Numbered from the stretch's first letter, positions 36,567 to 45,723 are shown. The stretch is 64,000 nucleotides of DNA from Enterococcus sp. PF1-24 (GCF_029893325.1 NZ_JARXWL010000014.1:1-64000); one strand, 5' to 3'. Program-made: numbers and translations. The notes: generated from the letters alone by a model not told the origin.

Positions 36567-37571
36567 TTAGTAAAGTAAATCAACCAGTTCTGCCACAGTT
36601 ACTTTACCAAAATATTTTTGCAAATCAATGGCTGCTAAAGAACTTTGTAAAGCAGCGGGCTGATATTTGACACCTACTAAATGCTGTTCCACATCCGCGA
36701 TTTCCCCTAAGCCAAAGAAATCCCCGTAAATTTTTATATCTTTAATCTGACCCGCCACAACGTTTAAGCGGATATCAACAATTCCAATCGCTAACTTTCG
36801 CCGTTTTTCAATGTCAAAAGCTGGGGATTTACCGTAGTTCCAATCCCAATTGCGATATAATTCATCAGCGATTTTATTGATTTTTTGCCAATCGCTGGTG
36901 GTTAGTTGATAAGTTTTAACTTCTTCAAGCTTTGTAACGCCAAAGATTTTTAATAAAATATTTTGACGAAATTCATGGGTCGTCATTGTCTGTTTATCTT
37001 TTGGTAAAAATGGTTTGATATTGGTTACTCGTGAACGAATGGACTTAATGCCTTTTGATGCAATTTTATCGGGGGAAACTTTTAGCGCCTTGACTACTTC
37101 ATCAATATCGCTATCAAACATGATTGTGCCGTGAGCAAACATTCTGCCAGCAGTTGCATACATAGCGTTGCCAGAAAATTTCAAATCATTAATCACTAAA
37201 TCGTTGCGGCCTTTTAACTCCGCCCCTTCAATCCCTAACTCTTGCAAAGCATCAATCACTGGTTGGGTAAATTTAGCAAAATCTCGAAATGAATTGCCAT
37301 CATCAGGCATAATAAAACTGTAATTTAAGTTCCCTAAATCGTGATAAACCGCACCGCCACCGCTTAAACGACGCACCACCTGAATCCCTTTGGCTTTTAC
37401 ATAGTCTAAATTAATTTCTTCCAATGTATTTTGATTGCGGCCAATAATAATTGCCGGTTCATTAATATAGAAAAGTAAAATCGGCTCAGTTAACGGCATT
37501 TCTCTTAATAAATAAGTCTCAATAGCTAAATTAAGCCGTGGGTCCGTTATTTCATTAGGCACAAAAATCAT
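36567..37571 (-). CDS. lplA: Lipoate-protein ligase A
   Basis: This enzyme attaches free lipoate to lipoyl domains of 2-oxoacid dehydrogenases or GcvH via lipoyl-AMP. The 334-residue protein has IIGRNQNTLEEIN, RRLSGGGAVYHDLGNLNYSF and a C-terminal accessory domain from about 250 (AIGIVDIRLNV). The start is uncertain by one codon: GTG 37574 and ATG 37571 both follow AGGAG at workable spacing. It is downstream of an MBL-fold gene, the same pairing as yhfI-lplJ in B. subtilis. Confidence 0.93.
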   Translation of the reverse strand: MIFVPNEITDPRLNLAIETYLLREMPLTEPILLFYINEPAIIIGRNQNTLEEINLDYVKAKGIQVVRRLSGGGAVYHDLGNLNYSFIMPDDGNSFRDFAKFTQPVIDALQELGIEGAELKGRNDLVINDLKFSGNAMYATAGRMFAHGTIMFDSDIDEVVKALKVSPDKIASKGIKSIRSRVTNIKPFLPKDKQTMTTHEFRQNILLKIFGVTKLEEVKTYQLTTSDWQKINKIADELYRNWDWNYGKSPAFDIEKRRKLAIGIVDIRLNVVAGQIKDIKIYGDFFGLGEIADVEQHLVGVKYQPAALQSSLAAIDLQKYFGKVTVAELVDLLY

Positions 37572-37601
37572 CACATTCAGCTCCTGTTATTCATTTTTAA
37601 T

Positions 37602-38342
37602 TTAAATGTTATAACTGTGATTCACAGCTGCTAATTCAACGGGAATTTTAGTTCCGGCTGCTAATTGCGCTTCAGCTTGAAGCTGAGTTAAATCACCAAA
37701 TTGCGGCAAATGAGTTAACACTAATTTTTTCACCTTAGCTGCCAAAGCAATTTCACCAGCTTCTTTTGAAGTAAAGTGAGCATGGTGCCTTTCATTACCG
37801 GCAAATAAATACGTGTCTGCTAAAAACAAATCGGCTTCTTTGGCAAACGGAACAAAGCTTTCCAAGTAACCTGAATCGCCAGTAAAAACAAAAACTTTGC
37901 CAGTTCCCCTTTCCACAAAACGCATCGCAAAGCAAGGGACTGGGTGAATCGTCTTCATAAAAGTAACTAAAAACGGTCCTAAAAGCAATTCTTCTGCTTC
38001 AAAATATTCTTGACCTGCTGTCACACCCGCTAAAGTTAATGCTTCAAAATGTTGTAAATCTTCTGTATGTCCGTAAATAGGTAGTATTTTTTCAGGATTA
38101 CGTTTTGGATGTAGCTGCCAATAATATTGCAGGACACCTAAATCAGCAATATGATCGTGATGATAATGACTTAAAATTACGGCATCTAACGCCAATGGAT
38201 CTAAAACTTGCTCTAACTGAACTAAAGTTGCACTGCCCGCATCTAATAATAGATTATAATCCCCAGATTGTAGTAAAAAGCTTGTGGTTCCTTGATTTTG
38301 ATAAGGATACGCCCCTAAACAGCCTAAAACGGTTAACTTCAT
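37602..38342 (-). CDS. MBL-fold metallo-hydrolase (YhfI-like)
   Basis: A 246-residue metallo-beta-lactamase-fold protein with the motif SHYHHDHIADLG (HxHxDH), a later FTGDSGY and LTHLPQFG, suggesting two zinc sites. It is close in form to RNase Z but lacks a clear exosite arm. The substrate is unknown. It lies 30 bases upstream of lplA in the same direction. Confidence 0.85.
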   Translation of the reverse strand: MKLTVLGCLGAYPYQNQGTTSFLLQSGDYNLLLDAGSATLVQLEQVLDPLALDAVILSHYHHDHIADLGVLQYYWQLHPKRNPEKILPIYGHTEDLQHFEALTLAGVTAGQEYFEAEELLLGPFLVTFMKTIHPVPCFAMRFVERGTGKVFVFTGDSGYLESFVPFAKEADLFLADTYLFAGNERHHAHFTSKEAGEIALAAKVKKLVLTHLPQFGDLTQLQAEAQLAAGTKIPVELAAVNHSYNI

Positions 38343-38441
38343 TCTGCTCCCACCTGACTATTAATTTTATTCTTATATTTATCCTATCATAATTCCGTCA
38401 TTTTTGGCTAATCTTAGCTTTTATCATGATGTTTTAAATAG

Positions 38442-38488
38442 AAAAAAGCATTTAGTCGCAAGAAATCTTCTCAACTAAATGCTTTTTA
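38442..38488. terminator. Terminator of the M42 aminopeptidase gene
   Basis: AAAAAGCATTTAGT pairs with ACTAAATGCTTTTT around a loop; the T run on the minus strand fits termination of the peptidase gene. Confidence 0.8.
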
Positions 38489-38500
38489 AAATGATGAAAA

Positions 38501-39583
38501 TTAATAGCTTCTAATTTCAGCTACTGTTGCTGCATCTAAGCGTTGCACTAAGGCTTTAACTAATTTAACGGTATTTAAATAATCATCTTCATGAATCATT
38601 GAAGTATGTGAATGTAAATAACGGACAGGCACAGTAATCGCAATTGATGGAATCCCACTGCGGGTTAAGTGCATTTGACCCGCATCTGTGCCGCCACCAG
38701 CGATTACTGTATATTGGAAAGGAATTTCCAACTCTTCTGCGGTTTCTGTTACAAAATTCAATAATTTTTTATGGGGAACCATTGAAGCGTCAAAAATTAA
38801 AACTTGGGGTCCTTGACCTAAAACTGAATCGGCTTCTTTCGGTGTCATCCCTGGGGTATCACCAGCGGTACCAGTATCTAAAGCGATCGCAATATCTGGA
38901 TTAACGAAATAAGTGCTGGTGCGGGCGCCCCGCAAACCAACTTCTTCCATCACATCACTACCAGCAAACAAAGTATTAGGATGGCCTTCAGCTGCTAAAT
39001 CTTCCAAAACGCGCAAAGCCACGGCGGTTCCGATGCGGTTATCCCAAGCTTTCGCTAATAAAAACTTAGTGCCGTTCATACGTTGATAATCAATATATGG
39101 TGTTACCATATCGCCAGGTCGCACGCCCCAGTTCTTCACTTCATCAGCACTACTAGCACCGACATCAATAAACATTTCCTTAATATCGTAAACTTTATTA
39201 CGCGCTTCGACTGTTAAAACATGGGGTGGTTTACAACCAATCACACCATGAATTTTTTTACCTTCATTAGTAGTAATTTGCACTTGTTGCGCTAACATCA
39301 CTTGGGCCCACCAACCACCTAACGTTTGAAACTCGATAAAACCCTTGTCAGTAATTTTAGTTACCATAAATCCAACTTCATCCATATGACCAGAAATGAA
39401 AACTTTTGGCCCAGCCTCTTGCCCTTGATGTTTGGCAATTACGCTACCTAAACCGTCAAATAAAATTTCATCTGCATATTCTTTTGCGTATTCTTTAAAA
39501 ATTTCACGAACTTCCCCTTCGTTGCCGGGAACACCATTAGCGCTAGTTAACGCGATTAATAATTTTTCTTCTTTTGCATTCAC
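38501..39583 (-). CDS. pepA: M42 family glutamyl aminopeptidase (PepA-like)
   Basis: A cytoplasmic metal-dependent aminopeptidase (360 residues) of the tetrahedral-complex M42 family. Visible elements are ISGHMDEVGFMV (metal His and Asp), AWDNRIG, EEVGLRGA (catalytic and metal Glu), ALDTGTAGDTPG and the final RYLHSHTSMIHEDD (metal His). I place the start at GTG 39583 because GAGAGGCGG lies upstream of it; the in-frame ATG at 39601 has no site and lies only about 7 bases from the expected transcription start. A second M42 gene is at 48423. Confidence 0.9.
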   Translation of the reverse strand: MNAKEEKLLIALTSANGVPGNEGEVREIFKEYAKEYADEILFDGLGSVIAKHQGQEAGPKVFISGHMDEVGFMVTKITDKGFIEFQTLGGWWAQVMLAQQVQITTNEGKKIHGVIGCKPPHVLTVEARNKVYDIKEMFIDVGASSADEVKNWGVRPGDMVTPYIDYQRMNGTKFLLAKAWDNRIGTAVALRVLEDLAAEGHPNTLFAGSDVMEEVGLRGARTSTYFVNPDIAIALDTGTAGDTPGMTPKEADSVLGQGPQVLIFDASMVPHKKLLNFVTETAEELEIPFQYTVIAGGGTDAGQMHLTRSGIPSIAITVPVRYLHSHTSMIHEDDYLNTVKLVKALVQRLDAATVAEIRSY

Positions 39584-39617
39584 AAAAATTCCGCCTCTCA
39601 TTTTAATATCTTATAAA

Positions 39618-39626
39618 TTATAGCAT
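39618..39626 (-). promoter_or_regulatory. Extended -10 promoter of pepA
   Basis: The minus strand reads TGCTATAAT (TATAAT at 39618-39623). The predicted transcription start near 39610 supports the GTG start at 39583. Confidence 0.6.
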
Positions 39627-39802
39627 AAGTTTTGAAATTTTTAGTCCTTTATCTTTTTCCCTGCAAATTACCGCAAGTTATATTTTTTGTCAATGTTTTT
39701 GCTCGGAAAAATAGCAAAAAATTTTTTATGTTATTATTAGTTTTTTTTAGTCATTTAAAGGTCAATAATATCAAGGGTTTGTTAGGGGATGAGAAAACGT
39801 CA

Positions 39803-39859
39803 TCACTAGATATAGGGTTATAATTAAAAAAATAAGAAAAAAAGCACTAGATATAGTTG
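39803..39859 (+). promoter_or_regulatory. Paired NrdR boxes upstream of nrdDG
   Basis: Two copies of CACTAGATATAG lie at 39804-39815 and 39845-39856, each in a palindromic setting close to the NrdR-box consensus ACAcwAtATaTwGtgt. They are 41 bases apart, about four helical turns, as expected for NrdR, which represses ribonucleotide reductase genes when dATP/ATP is high. They occupy the roughly 360-base gap before nrdD; nothing else recognisable is in that gap. Confidence 0.8.
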
Positions 39860-39944
39860 GCAAAATGTTTTATGATAGTAGAGGACAAATTGAAGCGTGG
39901 GCTATTTTGGGCCCTGTGTTTTTTAATATTTAGGAGTGATAATC

Positions 39945-42137
39945 ATGATGGAAATGAAACAAACAGCGGGGAAAATCAACTTTTCAAATACGAATATTTC
40001 AAACGTAAAAGTTGTTAAACGAGATGGTCGTTTAGTTGATTTTGATGACCAAAAAATTTATGATGCTTTAATCAAAGCTGAAGAAAATATTCATGGTGAA
40101 ATCACCCCTTTGGTTCACGAACGAATTCAAGAAATTGTTTATCGAGTGGACCAAGAAATCAGTGAACGTTTTGCGAAAAACGTCAAAATCTATGAAATTC
40201 AAAATATTGTTGAACATACTTTATTGGAAAATAACGAGTATGATTTAGCGGAAGAATATATTAACTACCGCACACGTCGTGATTTTGAACGTAGCAAATC
40301 CACAGATATTAATTTTACCATTGCTAAATTAATAAATAAGGACCAAACAGTCGTAAATGAAAATGCCAATAAAGATAGCGATGTTTTCAATACTCAACGG
40401 GATTTAACGGCAGGTATCGTCGGCAAATCAATTGGTTTAAAAATGTTACCACCCCATGTTGCTAACGCCCATCAAAAAGGCGATATTCATTATCATGATT
40501 TAGATTATCATCCATATACACCAATGACTAACTGTTGTTTAATTGACTTTAAAGGCATGTTAAATGACGGCTTTAAAATTGGTAACGCTGAAGTTGAATC
40601 ACCAAAATCAATTCAAACAGCAACCGCACAAATTTCACAAATCATCGCTAACGTGGCTTCTAGTCAATACGGCGGTTGTTCTGCCGACCGAGTGGATGAA
40701 TTGTTAGCTCCTTTTGCTGAATTGAACTACCAAAAACATTTAAAAGATGCTGAAGAATGGATTGAAGACGAAAAACGTCGTGAAGACTACGCATTTTCTA
40801 AAACTCGCAAAGACATTTACGATGCAATGCAAAGTTTAGAGTATGAAATCAATACTTTATTTACTTCTAACGGTCAAACACCATTCACTTCTTTAGGTTT
40901 TGGTTTAGGTACTAGCTGGTTTGAAAGAGAAATTCAAAAAGCAATTTTACAAATCCGCATCAACGGTTTAGGCAGCGAAAAACGGACAGCAATTTTCCCT
41001 AAATTAATTTTTTCAATGAAACGTGGCGTTAACTTAGAGAAAAATGACCCTAACTACGACATTAAAACGTTAGCTTTAGAATGTGCTACAAAACGGATGT
41101 ATCCTGATATTTTAAACTATGACAAATTAGTAGAACTAACAGGTAGCTTTAAAGTGCCAATGGGATGTCGCTCATTCTTGCAAGGTTGGAAAGATGAAAA
41201 CGGCGAAGAAGTCAACGTTGGCCGGATGAACCTTGGGGTGGTAACTTTAAACTTACCACGAATCGCTTTAGAAGCGAATGGCGATATTGAGCGCTTCTGG
41301 GCAATTTTAGAAGAACGCTTAGGTATTTTGAAAGATGCTTTAGTTTATCGCGTAGAACGCTGTAAAGAAGCTTCACCTGCTAACGCACCTATTTTGTATA
41401 TGTACGGTGCTTTCGGCAAACGATTAAATCGTCAAGATTCAGTTAATGAATTATTCAAAAATAAACGGGCAACTGTTTCTATGGGCTACATCGGCTTATA
41501 TGAAGTGGCATCAGCTTTCTACGGTGGCGAATGGGAAAATAATCCTGAAGCCAAAGAATTTACTTTAAGCATTGTCAAAGAATTAAAAGCTCATGCAGAT
41601 GATTGGGGCAACGAATATGGTTATCATTTCAGCGTTTACTCAACACCAAGTGAAAGTTTAACTGACCGCTTCTGCCGTCTTGATACTGAAAAATTTGGCG
41701 TTGTGGAAAATATTACTGATAAAGATTACTATACAAATAGTTTCCATTATGATGTTCGTAAAAATCCAACACCATTTGAAAAATTAGACTTTGAAAAAGA
41801 TTATCCTAAATATTGTTCTGGTGGTTTCATTCACTATTGTGAATATCCAGTTTTACAACAAAATCCAGTCGCTTTAGAAGCTGTTTGGGATTACTCTTAT
41901 GATCGTGTTGGTTATCTAGGAACAAATACACCAATTGATCACTGTTACGCTTGTGGCTATGAAGGAGATTTCAATCCAACAGCTCGCGGTTTTGAGTGTC
42001 CACAATGTGGCAATCACGATCCGAAATCTTGTGATGTGGTAAAAAGAACTTGTGGCTACTTAGGTAACCCGCAAGCGCGCCCTATGGTTCACGGTCGTCA
42101 TAAAGAAATTTCAGCCCGCGTAAAACACATGAAATAA
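39945..42137 (+). CDS. nrdD: Anaerobic ribonucleoside-triphosphate reductase (class III)
   Basis: This glycyl-radical enzyme makes deoxynucleotides without oxygen. The 730-residue protein has an N-terminal ATP-cone (VVKRDGRLVDFDDQKIYDAL), a catalytic core with NCCLIDF, a zinc site of four Cys near the C-terminus (CYACG and CPQCG) and the glycyl radical loop RTCGYLGN. The start is ATG 39945, nine bases after AGGAG; an earlier GTG overlaps that site. nrdG follows after a stem-loop. Confidence 0.97.
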   Translation: MMEMKQTAGKINFSNTNISNVKVVKRDGRLVDFDDQKIYDALIKAEENIHGEITPLVHERIQEIVYRVDQEISERFAKNVKIYEIQNIVEHTLLENNEYDLAEEYINYRTRRDFERSKSTDINFTIAKLINKDQTVVNENANKDSDVFNTQRDLTAGIVGKSIGLKMLPPHVANAHQKGDIHYHDLDYHPYTPMTNCCLIDFKGMLNDGFKIGNAEVESPKSIQTATAQISQIIANVASSQYGGCSADRVDELLAPFAELNYQKHLKDAEEWIEDEKRREDYAFSKTRKDIYDAMQSLEYEINTLFTSNGQTPFTSLGFGLGTSWFEREIQKAILQIRINGLGSEKRTAIFPKLIFSMKRGVNLEKNDPNYDIKTLALECATKRMYPDILNYDKLVELTGSFKVPMGCRSFLQGWKDENGEEVNVGRMNLGVVTLNLPRIALEANGDIERFWAILEERLGILKDALVYRVERCKEASPANAPILYMYGAFGKRLNRQDSVNELFKNKRATVSMGYIGLYEVASAFYGGEWENNPEAKEFTLSIVKELKAHADDWGNEYGYHFSVYSTPSESLTDRFCRLDTEKFGVVENITDKDYYTNSFHYDVRKNPTPFEKLDFEKDYPKYCSGGFIHYCEYPVLQQNPVALEAVWDYSYDRVGYLGTNTPIDHCYACGYEGDFNPTARGFECPQCGNHDPKSCDVVKRTCGYLGNPQARPMVHGRHKEISARVKHMK

Positions 42138-42144
42138 AAGAAAT

Positions 42145-42192
42145 TTAAAAGGTGAGCCAAAAGTTCAAATAACTTTTTGACTCACCTTTTCC
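42145..42192 (+). terminator. Stem-loop terminator between nrdD and nrdG
   Basis: AAAGGTGAGCCAAAAGTT pairs with AACTTTTTGACTCACCTTT around CAAAT, then TT. No clear new promoter precedes nrdG, so partial read-through would set a low nrdG:nrdD ratio. Confidence 0.8.
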
Positions 42193-42255
42193 AAAATAAT
42201 TTTAGCAGGAAATCACTTGATTTTAAGTTTTACTGCTTTTATTGGAGGCATTTTA

Positions 42256-42837
42256 ATGAGAAATCCGCAACCTAAAGAATGGTTGGCAGCTGATTATAGT
42301 CAAAATTTTTACGGTGACTACAAGCCTTTCAATTTCGTTGATGGTGAAGGCGTTCGTAATAGCCTCTATGTCAGTGGCTGCTTATTCGCCTGCGAAGGTT
42401 GTTTTAATAAAGCTTTACAAAACTTTCAATATGGGCAACCTTTTACAGAAGAATTGTTAGAGCAAATAATTACTGATTTACAACCTGACCACGTTCAAGG
42501 TTTAACTCTTTTAGGCGGTGAACCTTTTTTAAATACTGATGTTTGTTTACAAGTGGTGGACAGAATCCACAAAGAATTTGGCAATACAAAGGATATTTGG
42601 AGTTGGAGCGGCTATACTTTTGAAGAATTATTGCTAGATTCCGAAGATAAATTAGCCCTATTAAAAAAAATCGACATTTTAGTAGATGGTCGCTTTGAGC
42701 TAGCCCGCCGCAATTTAAATCTCCAATTTCGCGGTAGTAGCAACCAACGAATTATTGATGTCAAAAAATCCCTAGCTGCTGGTGAAGTGGTGATTTGGGA
42801 GAAATGTCAGGATAGCGACGCTTATGAGCAAAAATAA
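42256..42837 (+). CDS. nrdG: Anaerobic ribonucleotide reductase activating protein
   Basis: This radical SAM activase installs the glycyl radical on NrdD. The 193-residue protein has the cluster-binding motif CLFACEGC (CxxxCxxC) in a VSGC...FNKAL context, and TLLGGEPF, the GGE motif. ATG 42256 follows GGAGG; an earlier TTG at 42217 has no site. Closed by a strong terminator. Confidence 0.95.
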   Translation: MRNPQPKEWLAADYSQNFYGDYKPFNFVDGEGVRNSLYVSGCLFACEGCFNKALQNFQYGQPFTEELLEQIITDLQPDHVQGLTLLGGEPFLNTDVCLQVVDRIHKEFGNTKDIWSWSGYTFEELLLDSEDKLALLKKIDILVDGRFELARRNLNLQFRGSSNQRIIDVKKSLAAGEVVIWEKCQDSDAYEQK

Positions 42838-42860
42838 ATTTTAGCAGCAATTTCAACACA

Positions 42861-42901
42861 AAAAGGCCCTGTAGAAAAATTATTTCTACAGGGCCTTTTT
42901 C
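42861..42901. terminator. Strong bidirectional terminator
   Basis: AAAAAGGCCCTGTAGAAA pairs perfectly with TTTCTACAGGGCCTTTTT around a 5-base loop, between convergent nrdG and the deaminase gene. Confidence 0.93.
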
Positions 42902-42909
42902 ATCTATTT

Positions 42910-43620
42910 TTAAATATATTTACCAGCTTCAGCATCAACTAATAAAGTTAAATTAGGATGCATAGTTAAAATCGTTGATGGCACCTCTTCGGTAACTGGG
43001 CCTTCAACAAATTTCTTAATAATTTCTGCTTTGCTTTCGCCATTGGCAATCATAATTAAATGTTTAGCCGCCATTACACTTCTTGGCCCCATAGTAATAT
43101 AACTATCTGGCGTATCAGCTTTATCTTCGTACATGCGGCTTAATAAATTTTTCATTGGCTCATCGCAAATCACTTCCGTTGTCCAATCGCCAAATTTAGT
43201 TGTCCCTGGTAAATTACCACAGAAATGACCATCTGCTCCAATTCCCATCAAGATAGCATCTAAGCCACCTGCTGCGGCAATTTTTGCATCTTGTTCTTTG
43301 AAGTTTGTCATATCCATTTTATGAATTTGTTCAGCAGCAATTTTCGCTGGATTAAAATACAATTCTCGTAAATCAGAAATCGTGATGCCTTCTCTTTGAG
43401 TAACTTTATATGGAATTTCATCAAAATTATAATAATGAACATGCTTTAAATAGTCTTTTTCTTTGACTTTATTAATTAATTCTTGATAAACACCTTTAGG
43501 ACTATTTCCAGCAGTAATCGCTAAATTCACCCGCAAATCATTTTTAAACATTTCTGCTAACAGTAAGCTGGCACCTACTTGATTAAATTCTTCTGAACTA
43601 CCGACTTTAATAATTTTCAT
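42910..43620 (-). CDS. NagB/YieK-like glucosamine-6-phosphate deaminase family protein
   Basis: A 236-residue sugar-phosphate isomerase/deaminase of the NagB superfamily. NLAITAGNSPKGVYQEL, YNFDEIPY and GIGADGHFCGNLPGTT are visible; the last loop matches E. coli YieK better than NagB (which has GHIAFNEP), so the substrate may not be glucosamine-6-phosphate. AGGAGG precedes the ATG. A cre-like site overlaps the promoter, suggesting control by CcpA. Confidence 0.82.
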   Translation of the reverse strand: MKIIKVGSSEEFNQVGASLLLAEMFKNDLRVNLAITAGNSPKGVYQELINKVKEKDYLKHVHYYNFDEIPYKVTQREGITISDLRELYFNPAKIAAEQIHKMDMTNFKEQDAKIAAAGGLDAILMGIGADGHFCGNLPGTTKFGDWTTEVICDEPMKNLLSRMYEDKADTPDSYITMGPRSVMAAKHLIMIANGESKAEIIKKFVEGPVTEEVPSTILTMHPNLTLLVDAEAGKYI

Positions 43621-43684
43621 AATAATTAATTCCTCCTAAAATTTTTATCCCTTAACTGTTACCTCTTTATCATACACTAATTAA

Positions 43685-43699
43685 GGAAAGCGGTGTCAA
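43685..43699 (-). promoter_or_regulatory. cre-like CcpA site overlapping the -35 of the deaminase gene
   Basis: GGAAAGCGGTGTCA matches the Gram-positive cre consensus TGWAANCGNTNWCA at all but the first defined position. Its end overlaps TTGACA (minus strand, 43694-43699), a perfect -35; a TATGAT lies downstream at a longish 19-base spacing. The arrangement suggests repression by glucose. Confidence 0.65.
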
Positions 43700-43871
43700 T
43701 AATTAACTGAAATGATTTTCCATTCACAAAAATTCGCTAAATCCCTATATATTTTGTAAAAAAAGTGTTAATAAATGGTTACAAGCAATCAGTCTACAAT
43801 AATTTTTATAGCCTTTTAAAAAAAATTACTTTAGAATAAGGAATGAAAAATAAGTTTTAAAGGAGTTTATA

Positions 43872-44948
43872 ATGCATTGTAAAAATTGTGGGGACAATAA
43901 ATTTAGTAAAACAGCAACTGGTCATGTTTGTAAGCACTGTGGAACTTTCCACGATAAAGAAAAGAAAAAAAATCACTTGCCGCTACTTTTGGTGGGATTA
44001 GTAGCATTGGGTGTTATCGTGATTACTGTCGGGATTTACTGGTCAACTAGTAGCGCTACACCAACGCCGATTAAAAAAACGCACTCTGGTAAGACGCTAA
44101 AAATGACCAGAAATACCACTTCAGAAACTACTGCTTCAACAATAGCGAGTAGTGAAAGTTCTAGCAGCGAAAGCGATGAAAAAGTCAAACTACCCGCACC
44201 TAAAAAAACAACGGAAAGTAGTGAAATGATTTCGGCTGAAGATTTGGAAGAAACGGTTTTACTTGCTGAGCTCTTTCTTAGTGAAGACTATATTCAAAAA
44301 GCCGAAACCTCTTTAGCAAATTTTGCTGGCACGGCTGAAGAACGCAAAAGCTTTACTAAACGCATCACCAAAGCTAAAGAGAGCTATACTACCATGATAA
44401 AAACGCGGCCAGAAACCGCCCCTAGAGCTGACGCCTTAATTGAAAATCCAGATTCTGAATTTGCTGTATTAAGTTATTGCCGTTATGCAAGTGGTGGTTT
44501 TGTTGCAAGTTATCCTTCCTTTGATCAATATTCTGAAGCGGATATTATTGCCATTTGGGGTCAACCCGACGCTACCTTAACTACTAGCGAAGATATTATG
44601 GCGAAAATTGGCATTAATAAAGAAGAAGATGGTAGCATTGCATCAACTGGGGAAATTGAGATTATTCGCAATGAATTTTTTACTGGGAATTTAACTTGGC
44701 GAGAAGCTCGAGCAGCCATGATTGTTGTTTATGATCAACAATATGTTCCTTTTGATAAAGCTTTAATTTATGAATCACAAGGAAAACCTAATGTCTATTT
44801 TAGAGAAAACCGAGCCGAATTTGTTTCCCTGATTAGCAATTATCTTTGCTATGCACGCCAAACAGAGCAACATCCTTATGAAGGTTTAGGTACTTATCCT
44901 GATGATTTCCCCAAAAATTACGGCGAAGACGGATTGTATCATCCATAA
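43872..44948 (+). CDS. Zinc-ribbon membrane-anchored protein of unknown function
   Basis: A 358-residue protein with an N-terminal zinc ribbon (CxxC at 3-6 and CxxC at 20-23), one membrane helix at about 35-56, a Ser/Thr-rich linker to about 115 and an outer domain of about 240 residues with SYCRYASGGFVASYPSF and IWGQPD. The zinc ribbon would be inside and the large domain outside. It may belong to a DUF family of Lactobacillales lipoproteins and membrane proteins, but I cannot name it with confidence. AAAGGAG precedes the ATG. Confidence 0.7.
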   Translation: MHCKNCGDNKFSKTATGHVCKHCGTFHDKEKKKNHLPLLLVGLVALGVIVITVGIYWSTSSATPTPIKKTHSGKTLKMTRNTTSETTASTIASSESSSSESDEKVKLPAPKKTTESSEMISAEDLEETVLLAELFLSEDYIQKAETSLANFAGTAEERKSFTKRITKAKESYTTMIKTRPETAPRADALIENPDSEFAVLSYCRYASGGFVASYPSFDQYSEADIIAIWGQPDATLTTSEDIMAKIGINKEEDGSIASTGEIEIIRNEFFTGNLTWREARAAMIVVYDQQYVPFDKALIYESQGKPNVYFRENRAEFVSLISNYLCYARQTEQHPYEGLGTYPDDFPKNYGEDGLYHP

Positions 44949-44974
44949 AAATATAGTTTCAGGAGATTAGCATT

Positions 44975-45388
44975 ATGAGCAACAATCTGCAAGGAATTAG
45001 CCATATTACGCTTATTGTTAAAGATATCGAAAAAACTGCTCTTCTTTTCAAAAATCTATTTAACGGAAAAGAAATATATGATAGTAAAGTTAAAAATTTT
45101 TCATATTCCAGAGAAAAATTTTTCTTAATCAATAATATTTGGTTTGCCATAATGGAAGGTTCAGTTGATTTACCTAAAAATTATAATCACATTGCTTTCA
45201 AAATTGACGAGCAATACTATGAAAATTATTTATCTAAAATTCAAGATTTGAACTTAGAAATAAGAAAAACTAGAAGTCGGATTAGCGGTGAAAGTAAATC
45301 AATTTATTTTTATGATTATGATAATCATTTGTTTGAACTACACACTGGCACATTGGAAGAACGGCTGAAAGAATATCATCGTATATAA
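44975..45388 (+). CDS. fosX: FosX-like fosfomycin hydrolase
   Basis: A 137-residue VOC-fold protein close to Listeria FosX, the Mn-dependent enzyme that opens the fosfomycin epoxide with water. Metal ligands H10 (ISHITL), H72 (YNHIAF) and E121 (LFELH) and the FosX-specific catalytic Glu E47 (SREKFF) are all present, each three residues later than in FosX. The tail TGTLEERLKEYH is also shared. CAGGAG precedes the ATG. It lies 26 bases after the zinc-ribbon gene and overlaps the converging monooxygenase gene by 51 bases. Rich in ATA and AGA codons, less so in neighbours, which hints at acquisition. Confidence 0.9.
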   Translation: MSNNLQGISHITLIVKDIEKTALLFKNLFNGKEIYDSKVKNFSYSREKFFLINNIWFAIMEGSVDLPKNYNHIAFKIDEQYYENYLSKIQDLNLEIRKTRSRISGESKSIYFYDYDNHLFELHTGTLEERLKEYHRI

Positions 45389-45688
45389 AATAAAATAAGT
45401 CTTTTGCTTTTTTTCTAAAACAAGCTGTGGCCGACTTTCTTTATTTTTATGAGCTTCTCGATGATGCTGTAAATGTTCGGGTCTCTTTAACCACCCTTGA
45501 AAATCTTGTTTACTCTGCCATTTTGAAACAAGCGTAAATTCACAATGCTCCTTGGTCTCGGCATACCAACATTCACTTGATAAACAAGCTTCCCGCTCTA
45601 GCATTGAAGTAGTATCTTGTTTAATTTTATTTTCAAAAAGTTCTTTCCCTTCTTTTTTCACAATAAAAGTAACTGTCTGTACAATCAT
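45338..45688 (-). CDS. IsdG/HmoB-like antibiotic-biosynthesis-monooxygenase-fold protein
   Basis: A 116-residue ABM-fold protein. KWQSKQDFQGWLKRP, then HLQHHREAH, matches the second half of IsdG-type heme oxygenases, with W66 and H76 spaced like IsdG W67 and H77. The IsdG Asn near residue 7 is a Thr here, so full heme-degrading activity is uncertain. The C-terminal 17 residues are encoded opposite the end of fosX. GAGGGG precedes the ATG. A Fur box over its transcription start supports an iron-related role. Confidence 0.75.
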   Translation of the reverse strand: MIVQTVTFIVKKEGKELFENKIKQDTTSMLEREACLSSECWYAETKEHCEFTLVSKWQSKQDFQGWLKRPEHLQHHREAHKNKESRPQLVLEKKQKTYFILYTMIFFQPFFQCASV

Positions 45689-45723
45689 TTAGTCCCCTCT
45701 TTCTCTTTGATAAACACACAATT

